Below are positions 32,901 through 42,911 of a stretch of DNA of 64,000 nucleotides, piece by piece. How positions within the stretch are numbered: position 1 is the stretch's first letter; each line of letters begins with the position of its first letter. The notes under the pieces were generated by a model, which made no database searches, had not been told where the DNA came from, and saw only the letters and a program-made list of their open reading frames with translations. The position numbers and the translations under genes are program-made. The DNA comes from Taudactylus pleione (taxonomy: Eukaryota; Chordata; Amphibia; Anura; Myobatrachidae), in assembly GCA_031769625.1 (NCBI GenBank), contig JAUIMM010000519.1, positions 1,545,501 to 1,609,500 of the forward strand, given 5' to 3'.

Positions 32901-33717
32901 GTGTCACAAGTCGCCAACGTGCCTTGTTACGTACCCATGTTCTGGTTATCTCTCCTCCTCCGGGTCATCCTGTTCACCAGCCACACGCCCGGACTTCTGC
33001 CCCTGTGCAACATACATGCAATACTGGGATGACACCTTCTGTTGCTAGGAGATTAGGACGCCGCACCTTCGGCCTTCAAGGCCGCATCTCACAGCCTGAA
33101 TACACATTGGCTCGCAAGCCCACCTTTTTCCTCAAGGCCACACCTCGGCCCTCAAGGCCGCATCTTACAGCCTGAATACCCATCGGCTCTCAAAGCCGCA
33201 CCACGGCCCCTGACTACACACCTGCTTTCTAGCTGCACCTCCCTGCAAAAGTACTCATCGCCCATTAAAGGCCGCATCTCAGCTTCCAAAGCCACACCTA
33301 GACTCATTTGTACTATCCTTGCCAGTGTCCACAACATCCGCTTTAACGTCCAGTGGCCTTCAGGGTAGCCCTGGTTCTAAAGCTGGCCACACACTAGACC
33401 AACTTTCATCCAACCATCCAACTAGTTGTCTGGTTGGAATGAAAATCTGGTAACGTAAGGGAGTAAATGATGATCAGCAATTTGCTCCTAAATGCCAGAA
33501 AACAGATGAAAATGGTCGTCAGACAAGTTTGTTAAATGTTTGATCTAAACAATTTGTTCTTTGTCCGTTTTCCGGCGTTTGGAAGCAAATTGCTGATTGT
33601 CATTTGCTTTCATTCCTTACCAGATTTTCATTCCAACCAATCAACTAGTTGGCTGGTTGGATGTAAGTTGGTCTAGTGTGTGGCCAGCTTAAGACTCTCA
33701 CAAGGTGATTCCTAGCA
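32901..33717. mobile_element. Second copy of the unclassified insertion, carrying a nested MITE
   Basis: Same as 28374-28797 with the same flanks. The extra length comes from the 309-bp MITE plus duplicated GGCCGCATCT phrases near 33070-33170. Confidence 0.6.
33381..33689. mobile_element. 309-bp MITE with TAA duplication
   Basis: The ends AGCTGGCCACACACTAGACC and GGTCTAGTGTGTGGCCAGCT are perfect inverted repeats over 20 bp. TAA flanks both sides. Copy 1 of the host insertion reads GGTTCTAAGACTCTCAC without interruption, so the empty site confirms both borders and the duplication. Inner arms GTTGGATG / CATCCAAC and GAAAATCTGGTAA pair as well. Confidence 0.92.
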
Positions 33718-34716
33718 CATAGACAGCCTTTGTGATGTCACTCAGCTTTGGAATCTCTCTGCTTGGCATAAAAAATATCTGCAGATCTGACATAACAAGG
33801 CAGGGTTAGCTCATTTAAACCTAATGTTATTTGAAAATAATATTAGTTCAATAAATAGATATATTTATTCTGTAGATTGGTTGATAGATAATATACTATT
33901 AGATGACAGATAAACTGATTGAGTTATACTATAGATTGATAGCTTGCAGTAATTTAGATAGATTTATTTATTTATTGTGTAGATTGCAGTCATGTATTAC
34001 CTCAGTAGGCTGATCATGTGACTGGCTAACATCATAGACATCCTTTGTGATGTCACTCAGCTTTGGAATTTCCCATCTTAGCATAAAACTGTCTGTTAGC
34101 TGCACAGTATCTGCAGATTTGGCATAACACAGTAGGGTTAGCTTATTTAAACCTACATGTTGTTTGAAAATAATATTAGATCGATAAATAGATTGACAGA
34201 GTACAGTAATTTAAATAGATTGATTGATTGGTTTATACTATAGATTGATAGAGTATAGTAATTTAGATAAATAGATTAATTGATATATACTATAATTGAT
34301 AGATAGCAGTCATTTAGAAAAATGATAGATTGATTTATATTATAGATTGATTGCAATAATTTAGATAATCAGATAGATTTATACTACAGATTACAGTAAT
34401 ATACATTATATCTACAGTATATAGATACATTAATTGATTTATACTAAAGATTGATAGATTGTAGAAATGTATCACCTTATTAGGTTGATCATGTGACTGG
34501 CTAAAATCCTAGACAGTCTCAGTGATGTCACTGAGCTTTGGAATCTCACTACTTTGCAGAAAACGGTCGTTGTTAGATGCAAAACTGGATGTGAAGTGTG
34601 GACCTGTGCGCAATAGGGACTCTATGCAGCTGGTCAGTGAATTTCAAATCGGAGTACCCCTATACCTCCACCAACTGTATTATTGTGAAAAAAAACAGAA
34701 AAACACATAACCTGCG

Positions 34717-35175
34717 CCAGTCACAGTACTTCAAGATCTCCACTTTTTAGGATCAATATGCCACACATAGAAGATGATCTAATCCTACAGGAGACCTTAC
34801 AAAACTCCCCGTGGGACTGAAAGGAAAAAAAGTGCATATAGTGAAGCACAATTTTTAATAGTAAAACAAGAGACATAACATTAAAATAGCAGCATTCTTT
34901 GGGCAAGGTGTCCAAACGGACAAAGGTGTGTAATTACCAGATGGCGGAGGAGTAAAATACCCCAATGAGAATGAGATGTAACACATCAATGAAAGTCCCG
35001 GAAACTCCACTGGTCCATGCACATGTCCCCAGCTCTCCGGTAACAGTATCTCCGTCTGTCCTGGATAACCTCCTCACAGCACCGACGCGTTTCGACCCCT
35101 ATCTGGTGGTCTTTATCAAGGTGTCCTGATTGTGTATGCTGCACTTACACACATCCATCCCTTAAATACCCTAAG
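34717..35175 (-). repeat. Inverted flanking repeat (pseudo-LTR), left copy
   Basis: Reverse complement of 38130-38589 over about 460 bp with few differences: it shares CAGTCACAGTACTTCAAGAT, CGGACAAAGGTGTGTAATTA and CACACATCCATCCCTTAAAT. It includes a minus-strand hammerhead-like core at 35090-35120. Confidence 0.88.
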
Positions 35176-35184
35176 ATTTAAGGG

Positions 35185-35787
35185 ATGCATTTAAGAGGAT
35201 CAATACCCGATGGGGTAAGAACTAAAAGAGGGTGTAGGGGTAGGCAATTGAAGAAACCAAAACGAAAAAAGAGATCTAAAAAGAGGAAAGAAACATTTAA
35301 TGGAGGATCAAAGGATGAGGAAACCATCCAAAAGAATATGCCTTTAGAAACTCAAGACGGGAAAGTAAAAATTTTTAACTTAAGTACACATATTTTAACG
35401 ATGGAGGAAAAAAATATTTTAGAAAAGGGTCTTAAATATGCCCCCTCTATACCATTAAATAAGTTTACCACTTTCATAGATCTTAATAAATATATTAGAA
35501 AATTATCTATAAAAAAATTCTTTCTGTCTAAAGAAACTGATGTACTAAACGTACAAGAAGAAAGTGAGAGGACCATATTTAAACCTAAATCAATTTTCTA
35601 CCCGACCCACATGAAGGGAAACTTCATAGATACCTTCTACAAATTAGTGAGCGATGATATCCAAGCCGTCAATACAAAGAAAATTAAATATAATCTGACA
35701 AACAAAGAACGAAAAGCAGTGAAAGATTTACAATTAAACCCCGATATAGTAATCAAACCCGCTGATAAGGGCGGGGGGGGGTGGTAA
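35185..35787 (+). pseudogene. Penelope-like N-terminal region, cut by a frameshift
   Basis: A 200-codon frame in front of the reverse transcriptase. It starts with a strongly basic stretch (KKPKRKKRSKKRKE, residues about 24-37), possibly nucleic-acid binding or nuclear localising. It ends with the conserved IVIKPADKGGG phrase that introduces the first RT block in this family. A run of G residues at 35772-35780 shifts the frame there, so the next part continues in another frame. Without the shift it would be one protein with the following entry. Confidence 0.8.
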
Positions 35788-37310
35788 TTTTAAATAGAGA
35801 GATGTATGAAAAAGAGGTATTGAGACAGATTGAGGATAGAAGTACTTACTATAAATTGCGTACAGACCCCACTGAGGGTATATTGAACAAATTGGATGTA
35901 TTACTGGAGAAATACAAGAGAAATAACACATTGACAGAAAAGGAAAGTCTTTTCCTATGGAACCCTGAACCTGTCATACCAGTTATATACATACTTCCCA
36001 AGATCCACAAAGACCCTGTTCACCCCCCAGGACGCCCCATAGTATCGGGGATTGATTCTATAACATCTAATATGTCTGAATATATTGATCATTTCTTGCA
36101 ACCTTTGGTCTTAAAAAACCGATCCCATTTGAAGGACACAAAATACTTTTTAAATGTAATCTCTAAGATCCATTGGGAAGAAGATTATATCATGGTGACG
36201 GCGGATGTCAAATCGCTGTACACCATAATTGACCATCAAGCAGGTGTTGAAGCCATAACAAAATGCTTAGAAGATAGTAATATAGAGATCGGTCTGCAAA
36301 AATTTCTGATAGAAGGGGTCCAATTCATTTTAACTAATAATTATTTTGTTTTTAATGACGTCTTTTATCTGCAAAAAGTCAGGACTGCCATGGGCACCAA
36401 GTTTGCTCCGAGTTATGCTAATATTTTTATGGGGCAGTGGGAGAATGATTTTATCTGGAACCACAACCCATTCGGAGCAAACTTGGTGTCCTGGTCAAGG
36501 TATATAGATGACGCCTTTTTTATTTGGAAAGGGGGACAAATACTTTTAAAAGAATTTTATAATTATTTAAATGATAATGTTTTAAATATTGAGTTTGTAT
36601 TTGTGGAAAGCTCAAATTCAGTGAATTTTTTAGATATTACTATAGAGGTTGAAGGTAATCAAATACATACCAGCAACTATTCTAAACCCACCGATTCTAG
36701 TACTTATCTTAAAGCGGATAGCTGTCATCATACAAACTGGCTACTCTCTATCCCAGGGAGTCAGCTAAGGAGACTAAAAAGAAATTGCAGCCATCCGAAC
36801 ATCTATAAAACCCAATCCGAAGGAATGAAAGCCAAATTTTTAGCATCAGGCTATAATAAGGAAAGCATTGAACAAACCAATAAAAGGGTTGAACAGATTG
36901 AAAGAGAAGACCATTTGAAATATAATACGAATAAGAAAACCAATTCTTCTTTTGAGTGGGCGTTTATTACCTCATTTAGTAGCCAACATAAATTTTTAGA
37001 GAGGTCTTTGTACAAACATTGGGGAATTTTAAAAAAAGACCCGATAATTGGTGCAAAATTACCAAAAATACCGAAGTGTATCTATAGGAAAGCACCAAAC
37101 CTAAGCACCAATCTAGTAAGAAGTGCACTACCAAGGAAAAATTTAGGAGGCAATAAGTCCAAAGGCTTCTTCCGTTGCGGGATGTGTTTAGGATGTAGAG
37201 GAATAAAAGGGGATGGAATTAGCAAAATAACTGAAGTGACCATTAATGGGAAAATTTGTATAATAAAAGACTTGCAACACAAAAAGTGTCATTTACACTA
37301 TAGGATGTAG
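35781..37310 (+). pseudogene. Penelope-like reverse transcriptase (frameshifted at both ends)
   Basis: A 509-codon frame with no own ATG; it opens at the G-run and reads on from the previous frame. RT blocks in order: ILPKIHKDP (71-79), GRPIVSG (84-90), TADVKSLYT with the catalytic Asp at 142, GTKFAPSYANIFMG (205-218) and YIDD (241-244). All catalytic Asp residues are present. A Cys-rich CGMCLGC stretch lies before the endonuclease, as in other Penelope-like proteins. A second frameshift near 37275-37300 ends the frame just before the endonuclease. Confidence 0.9.
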
Positions 37311-37611
37311 TTGCAACCTATTCTATATTGGGAGAACCTCAAGGCCCCTAAAAACCCGTATTGGTGAACACCTAAGGAATATACGCAAGGGGTTGGAAAC
37401 ACATGCTTTGTCCAATCATTTTAAGAAATATCATAATAGCAACCCTGCAGAGATCAAGTGTTTTATGGGACTACAACACATTGAAGGCCACTGGCGTAGA
37501 AGAGATTTAGCCAAACAACTGGCCAGGGCTGAGATGAAAACAATATTTAATCTTGGCACCCTTGAACCAGGAGGCATTAATTTAGACTTCGAGGTGAAAT
37601 GGTTCCTATGA
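37311..37611 (+). pseudogene. GIY-YIG-type endonuclease domain of the Penelope-like element
   Basis: After the second frameshift the reading continues with NLFYIGRTSRPLKTRIGEH, the family's version of the GIY-YIG core with its conserved Arg, then LETHALSNHF and a C-terminal tail to a stop at 37609-37611. This domain nicks the target during insertion. It is out of frame with the RT and so not translated as one protein here. Confidence 0.82.
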
Positions 37612-38129
37612 AGATTTGCACTTTGTTGCGTATTTGCACGGTGTATAGATTTACATTCACGTCGCACTTTATATGTATATTAATATGATGTGGTTTTTTT
37701 GATTATTAATTTTTTTTTTTTTATATTTGTATTTATTGAGGGATATGTTTTGGAAACTGCTATGTATGGACTATCAACCTATAGACGTGCCAAAGTCACT
37801 AGATCATAAGCACTATGTCTACAAGAGAGTCCCGTGTTGTGTTTACATTACCATGTCAACGTGTGCCATATCGGATGTCTGGACATAACACGAGGAGAGT
37901 GACGTCATATAATCTGGGTCAGGCGCCACGTTACTATAGGGACAAGACTGATGCCGGAAGTAACATGCCGAACTTGAAGAGAATACTGTAGCGTGGAGAT
38001 GGATATTGGCCTCGTCACCCGGAAGTATTAGTGGACAAGCAGGAAGCACTGTTCCGGCGCAGCAAAGGATCATGGACAATGTCGTTTTTTATGTATAGAG
38101 ATCAGCTGCGCCGGCGGTGCTTAGATGAG
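37612..38129 (+). other. 3' untranslated part of the Penelope-like element
   Basis: No coding content. A poly-T stretch lies near 37709-37722. Confidence 0.6.
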
Positions 38130-38589
38130 GATCTTAGGGTATTTAAGGGATGGATGTGTGTAAGTGCAGCATGCACAATCAGGACACCTTGATAAAGACC
38201 ACCAGATAGGGGTCGAAACGCGTTGGTGCTGTGAGGAGGTTATCCAGGACAGACGGAGGTACTGTTACCGGAGAGCTGGGGACATGTGCATGGACCAGTG
38301 GAGTTTCCGGGACTTTCATTGATGTGTTACATCTCATGCTCATTGGGATATTTTACTCCTCCGCCATCTGGTAATTACACACCTTTGTCCGTTTGGACAC
38401 CTTGCCCAAAGAATGCTGCTATTTAATGTTATGTCTCTTGTTTTACTATTAAAAATTGTGCTTCACTATATGCACTTTTTTTCCCTTTCACTCCCACGGG
38501 GAGTTTTGTAAGGTCTCCTGTAGGATTAGATCATCCTCTATGTGTGGCACATTGATCCTAAAAAGTGGAGATCTTGAAGTACTGTGATT
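38130..38589 (+). repeat. Flanking repeat (pseudo-LTR), right copy
   Basis: Contains CAGGACACCTTGATAAAGAC, the hammerhead-like core and TTATCCAGGACAGACGGAGG, and ends at the 15-bp target duplication. Inverted partner at 34717-35175. Confidence 0.88.
38188..38218 (+). ncRNA. Hammerhead-like motif in the Penelope-like repeat
   Basis: Order TTGATAA, stem GACC, loop, GGTC, GAAACGCG. Stem II is perfect. The CUGANGA box differs at its first and sixth positions, so activity is uncertain. The inverted repeat carries the same motif on the minus strand at 35090-35120. Confidence 0.55.
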
Positions 38590-40684
38590 GGTCGTTGTTA
38601 GATGTACAATATCTGCAGATATGAAATATCATGGTATTTAGCGTATTAAAACCTAAATGTTGTTTAAAAATATTAGATCGATATATATACTGTATATATT
38701 ATAGATAGATAGATTTATACTATAGATTGCAGTAAGTTAGGTAGATAGATTGATTTATGCTATAGATTGCAGTAAGATACAGTATATATATATATGTAGT
38801 ATATACATATGTATATAGATTAATTGATTTATACTAAAGATTGATATATTGCAGAAAGGTATTACCTCAGTAGGCTGATCATGTGACTGACTAACATCAC
38901 ACACAGCCTTTGTGACACTCAGCTTTGGAATCTCACTGCTTGGCATAAAAAGGTCAGTTGCTGGTTGTACAGGATATGACATAACATGGTATGGTTAGTT
39001 TATTTAAACCTAAATGTTATTTGAAAATAATACTAGATAGATAGACTTTTTTTCTATAGATTGCAGAAATGTATCACCTTAGTGGGCAGATCATGTGACT
39101 GGCTAACATCATAGAGAGCCTTTGTGATGTCACTCAGCTTTGGAATCTCACAGTTTGGCATAAATTGGTCAGTTGTTATCTATACAGTATCTGCAGATCT
39201 GGCATAATATGGTATGGTTAGCTTATTTCAACTTAAATGTTATTTGAAAATAAAATAGACAGATAAATAGATAGATTGATGTACACTATAGATTGATAGC
39301 AGTAATTTAGATAAATAGAGTAGATCGATTGATTTATACTATAGATTGATAGATTGCAGTAATTTAGATTAAAAAAAAATAGATTAATTCATTGATTTAT
39401 ACTATAGATTGATTGATTGCAGAAATGTATCACCTCAGTAGGCTGATCATGTGACTGGCTAAATTCGAAGATAGCCTTTGTGATGTCATTGAGCTTTGGA
39501 ATCTCACTGCTTGGCACAAAACGGTCAGTTGTTAGCTGAACAATATCTGCAGATATGACATAACATGGTATGGTTAGCTTATTTATACCTAAAGTTATTT
39601 GAAAATAATATTAGATCCATAAATAGGTAGAAATATATATTTATACTGTAGATTGATAGATAATATAATATTAGATAAATTTATACTATAAATTGATAGA
39701 TTGTAGTAATTTATATAAATAGAAAGATACATTTATTGTATAGATTGCAGACATGTATCACCTCAGTAGGCTGATCATGTGACTGGCTAACATGTACAGC
39801 CTTTGGAAATTCACTACTTAGCATAAAACAGACAGTTGTTAGCTGTACAGTATAAGCTATAGTTAGCTTATTTAAACCTAAATGTTATTTGAATATATTA
39901 CAGGTTGAGTCTCCCATATCCAAAATGCTTGGGACAATGGGTATATTGGATATCGCAGTTTTTCATATTTTGGAATATTTGCATATCATAATGAGAGATC
40001 TTGGAAATAGGACCCAAATCTAAACACTTAATGCATTTATGTTTTATATAAAACTTATACACACAGCCTGCTGGTAATTTTATATAATATGTTGTGCCTT
40101 AAACAAAGTTTGTGTACATTGAACCATCAGAAAGCAAAGGTGTCACTATCTCACTCGTGCTTAAAAAATTCCGTATTTCAGAATATTTTAATATGGGAGA
40201 TTTAACCTGTATTAGATTGATAAATAGATTAATCGATAGAAAGATATATTTATACTGTAGAATGATAGATAATATAATATTAGATAGATTATACATTTAT
40301 ACTATAGATTTATATATTAAATTAATTTAGATAAATAGATAGATTGATTTATACTATAGATTGTAGTAATGTAGATAAATAGATTGATTTATACCACAGA
40401 TTGATATATTGCAGTAATTTAGATAAATAGATAGATTTAAACTATAGATAGATTGCAATAATTTAGATAGATATATTTATACTATAGATTGATAGATTGC
40501 AATAATTTAGATAAATAGATAGATTTATTGTATAGATTGCAGACATGTATCACCTCAGTAGGCTGATCATGCTTAGCATAAAACGGTAAGTTCTTAGCTA
40601 AACCATATCTGCAGAATTGACATAACATGGTATGGTTAGCTTATTTAAACCTAAATGTTATTTGAAAATAATATTAGATAGATA
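38590..40684. repeat. Satellite array, segment 8 (end of block B and block C, copy 2)
   Basis: Core blocks near 38850, 39062, 39418, 39748 and 40535. The units 39050-40684 correspond in order to 29851-31706, including the unit with the shared internal deletion. A pogo-like MITE interrupts it at 39901. Confidence 0.8.
39901..40209. mobile_element. Tc1/mariner (pogo/Tigger-type) MITE
   Basis: The termini CAGGTTGAGTCTCCCATATC and GATATTT...GGGAGATTTAACCTG are inverted at the outer bases and flanked by TA. Internal phrases GAATATTTGCATATCATAAT and CATCAGAAAGCAAAGGTGTC recall a MITE family I associate with mammalian Tigger/pogo elements. That resemblance is from memory. No transposase. Confidence 0.7.
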
Positions 40685-41132
40685 CAGTGCATCCAGAAAG
40701 TATTCACTTTCCAGATGCACTGGATATCAAAGGAGTGGCTTCAGGACAACTCTGTGAATGTCCTTGAGTGGCCCAGCCAATCCAATTGAACATCTCTGGA
40801 GAGATCTGAAAATGGTTGTGCAACCTGATGGAGCTTGAGAGATGCTGCAAAGAGGAATGGGCAAAACTGCCCAAAAATATGGGTGCCAAGCTTGTGGCAT
40901 CATATTCAAAAAGACTTCTGGCTGTAATTGCTGCCAAAGGTACATCAACAAAGTATTGAGCAGAGGCTGTGAATACTTATTAACATGTGATTTCTTAGTG
41001 GTTTTTTTTTATTCACTTTTCAAAAATCTCAAAAATAACTTTTGACATGTTGTCATTATGGGGTATAGTGTGTAGAATTTTGAGGACAAAAATGAATTCA
41101 TTCCATTTTGGAATAAGGCTGTAACATAACAA
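40685..41132 (+). mobile_element. Tc1-like element, internally deleted and 3'-truncated
   Basis: Starts CAGTGCATCCAGAAAGTATT after TA, then jumps through TTTCCAGATGCACTG to the last part of a transposase (GAATGTCCTTGAGTGGCCCA) and the right end (AATTTTGAGGACAAAAATGA). The same family is at 48322-49919 in the opposite coding direction. The right terminus is cut after GTAACATAACAA. Confidence 0.8.
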
Positions 41133-41590
41133 CCAGCGCCTGGTTGACAGATGAGCAGAGCCCGGCAGCGGAAGCCCGACAGCGCTGGAAATCCTGATCG
41201 TCCATAAGGTAAGTATAAACTAACCTAACCTAACCATAACCCTCCTTAGGGGTGCCTAACCCTAATCCCCCCTCTAAGTGCCTAAACCTAAGTCCCCCGG
41301 GGGGAGGTGCCTAAACCTATGTCTCCCCCGGGGGTGCCTAACCCTAACCCTCCCACTAGCCTAACCCTCCCAGGGGGGGTGCCTACCCCTAAGTCCCCCC
41401 TGGGTGCCCTAAACCTAACCCTCCCCCTCCCACGGCTGTCCCCTAGCGGCTCCCGGCATCCCTTCAATCGGGATGCCGGGCGCCTGTCTCCCGTCGTCAG
41501 GGAAATGTCAGGCGTCTACATCCTCGCCGGGATATGACAGTCGAGAAGCCGGCTACCGGAATTAAGGCAGCCGGTTTCCCGATTGTATAC
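41133..41590. repeat. GC-rich unit with CCTAACCCT-type minisatellite
   Basis: Irregular repeats of CCTAACCCTAA and CCCCCGGGGGTGCCTAA run from about 41220 to 41430, followed by inverted CCCGGCATCCC/GGGATGCCGGG arms at 41454-41481. It abuts the truncated end of DIRS copy 2. The TAACCC words are too irregular and GC-rich for telomeric repeats. Confidence 0.55.
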
Positions 41591-41654
41591 CTCCACAGGA
41601 TACCTTGGGGATGTCCCAAAGCAGTATCCTTTAAGGGTAGGGACGCTCCTGTGC

Positions 41655-42911
41655 TCAAAGGAGAATCCACCGCCCGAAGGAAGCATCCTGAGAGGCGAAG
41701 GTATCGAATGCATAATACCTCACAAAGGTATGGACAGAAGACCACGTGGCTGCCTTGCAAAGCTGAACAGCAGAGGCACTACGGCGAGCTGCCCACGAAG
41801 GACCCACAGACCGAGTAAAATGAGCCCTAACAGAGGATGGTACAGGAAGGCCCTCCTGAGTGTAAGCCTCAGAAACCGCCATGCAAATCCATCCTGCCAA
41901 AGTTTGCTTAGTGTCAGGCGAACACTTCTTACGGAAACCATAGAGGACAAACAAAGAGTCCGACTTCCGAAAAGAATTGGGACGGTTAACATAAATTCTG
42001 AGAGCATGTACCACATCCAAGGAGGCCTCACAAGCCGAGTGGTTTGGGGAATTAAAGGCCAGCACTATAATTTCCTCATTAATGCGGAAACTAGATACCA
42101 CCTTAGGTAGGAAACCAAGGCGAGTGCGAAGCACCGCCCTATCTCTATGAAAAATCAGAAAGAGAGGGCGACATGAGAGAGCCCCCAAATCTGACACCCT
42201 TCTGGCCGAAGCAATGGCCAGAAGAAACACAGTCTTAGCTGTAAGCCATTTTAAATCCACTGAGCCCAGTGGTTCAAATGGTGGTCCCTGGAGAGCCCTC
42301 AGGACCACAGCCAAATCCCAAGGAGCCACTGGTGGAACAAAGGTAGGCTGAATACGAAGGACACCTTGCAGAAAGGTGCGGACATCAGGAAGTGTAGCAA
42401 TCCTATGCTGAAACCACACTGACAGGGCAGAAACTTGCACCTTCAGGGAAGCATGGTGAAGACCGTGATCTAAGCCCGGCTGTAGGAAAGCCAAAACCTT
42501 GGATATCCTGAACACCTGAGGATCATAGCCTCTAGGGCGACACCATTCAAAGAAAGTATGCCACACTCTGTGGTAAATTCTTGCAGATGCAGGCTTCCGA
42601 GCTCTGAGCATGGTGTTAACTACAGAGCTGAAAAAACCCCTGTACCGTAAGAGGGCTGCCTCAACAGCCATGCCATCAAAGACAGATGACTCCGGTCCGG
42701 GCAAAGGCAAGGACCCTGAGACAACAGGTCCGGACGTTGAGACAACAGCATCGGAGTATCTATGGAGAGACTCCGAAGATTTGAGTACTAGTGACATCTG
42801 GGCCACGCTGGAGCTATCAACAGGAGCGTGCCTCCTTCTTGCTTGAATTTTCAAATGACTCGAGGAAGAAGGGAGAACGGAGGGAATAGGTATGCAAACC
42901 TGAAGGTCCAT
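41655..42911 (-). CDS. DIRS tyrosine recombinase, copy 2 (open, 418 codons)
   Basis: A tyrosine recombinase would cut and join the circular DNA of the element. The frame starts at an ATG and runs uninterrupted to a TGA. N-terminal SAM-like helices lie around residues 80-185 (WHTFFEWCRPRGY at 117-129). The catalytic set is complete: Arg237/238 in SARRVSDL, His364 and Arg367 in AHFTR, Trp390, and Tyr399/400 in FVRYY. The start may not be the native one, because the frame upstream merges with RNase H in broken DNA. Copy 1 reads AHSTR here, so the Phe between His and Arg is a variant of this copy. The element has lost its 3' terminus and so could not move itself. Confidence 0.82.
   Translation of the reverse strand: MDLQVCIPIPSVLPSSSSHLKIQARRRHAPVDSSSVAQMSLVLKSSESLHRYSDAVVSTSGPVVSGSLPLPGPESSVFDGMAVEAALLRYRGFFSSVVNTMLRARKPASARIYHRVWHTFFEWCRPRGYDPQVFRISKVLAFLQPGLDHGLHHASLKVQVSALSVWFQHRIATLPDVRTFLQGVLRIQPTFVPPVAPWDLAVVLRALQGPPFEPLGSVDLKWLTAKTVFLLAIASARRVSDLGALSCRPLFLIFHRDRAVLRTRLGFLPKVVSSFRINEEIIVLAFNSPNHSACEASLDVVHALRIYVNRPNSFRKSDSLFVLYGFRKKCSPDTKQTLAGWICMAVSEAYTQEGLPVPSSVRAHFTRSVGPSWAARRSASAVQLCKAATWSSVHTFVRYYAFDTFASQDASFGRWILL

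Larger units (their letters stand above)
32731..34579. repeat. Satellite array, segment 7 (block B, copy 2)
   Basis: Matches 28172-29612 unit for unit, including the insertion at 32901-33717. It then continues to the core block that is split by the Penelope-like element; the right flank of that core resumes at 38590. Confidence 0.8.
34580..38589 (+). mobile_element. Penelope-like element with inverted flanking repeats
   Basis: About 4.0 kb flanked by the 15-bp duplication GGTCGTTGTTAGATG. Order: short 5' piece, inverted flanking repeat (34717-35175), reverse transcriptase frame, GIY-YIG-type endonuclease, 3' untranslated part, flanking repeat (38130-38589). The two flanking repeats are inverted to each other, an arrangement known from Penelope-like elements. 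Each holds a hammerhead-like motif. The element interrupts a satellite core block whose uninterrupted relative is at 55.06-55.23 kb. Two frameshifts make it non-functional. Confidence 0.9.

Noticed and set aside
35185..37611. A host gene for the long frames in this stretch
   Set aside because: YIDD, GTKFAPSYANIFMG and the GIY-YIG-like block identify a Penelope-like element.
41220..41430. CCTAACCCTAA words as an interstitial telomere
   Set aside because: The words are irregular and interspersed with CCCCCGGGG; there is no run of pure TTAGGG repeats.
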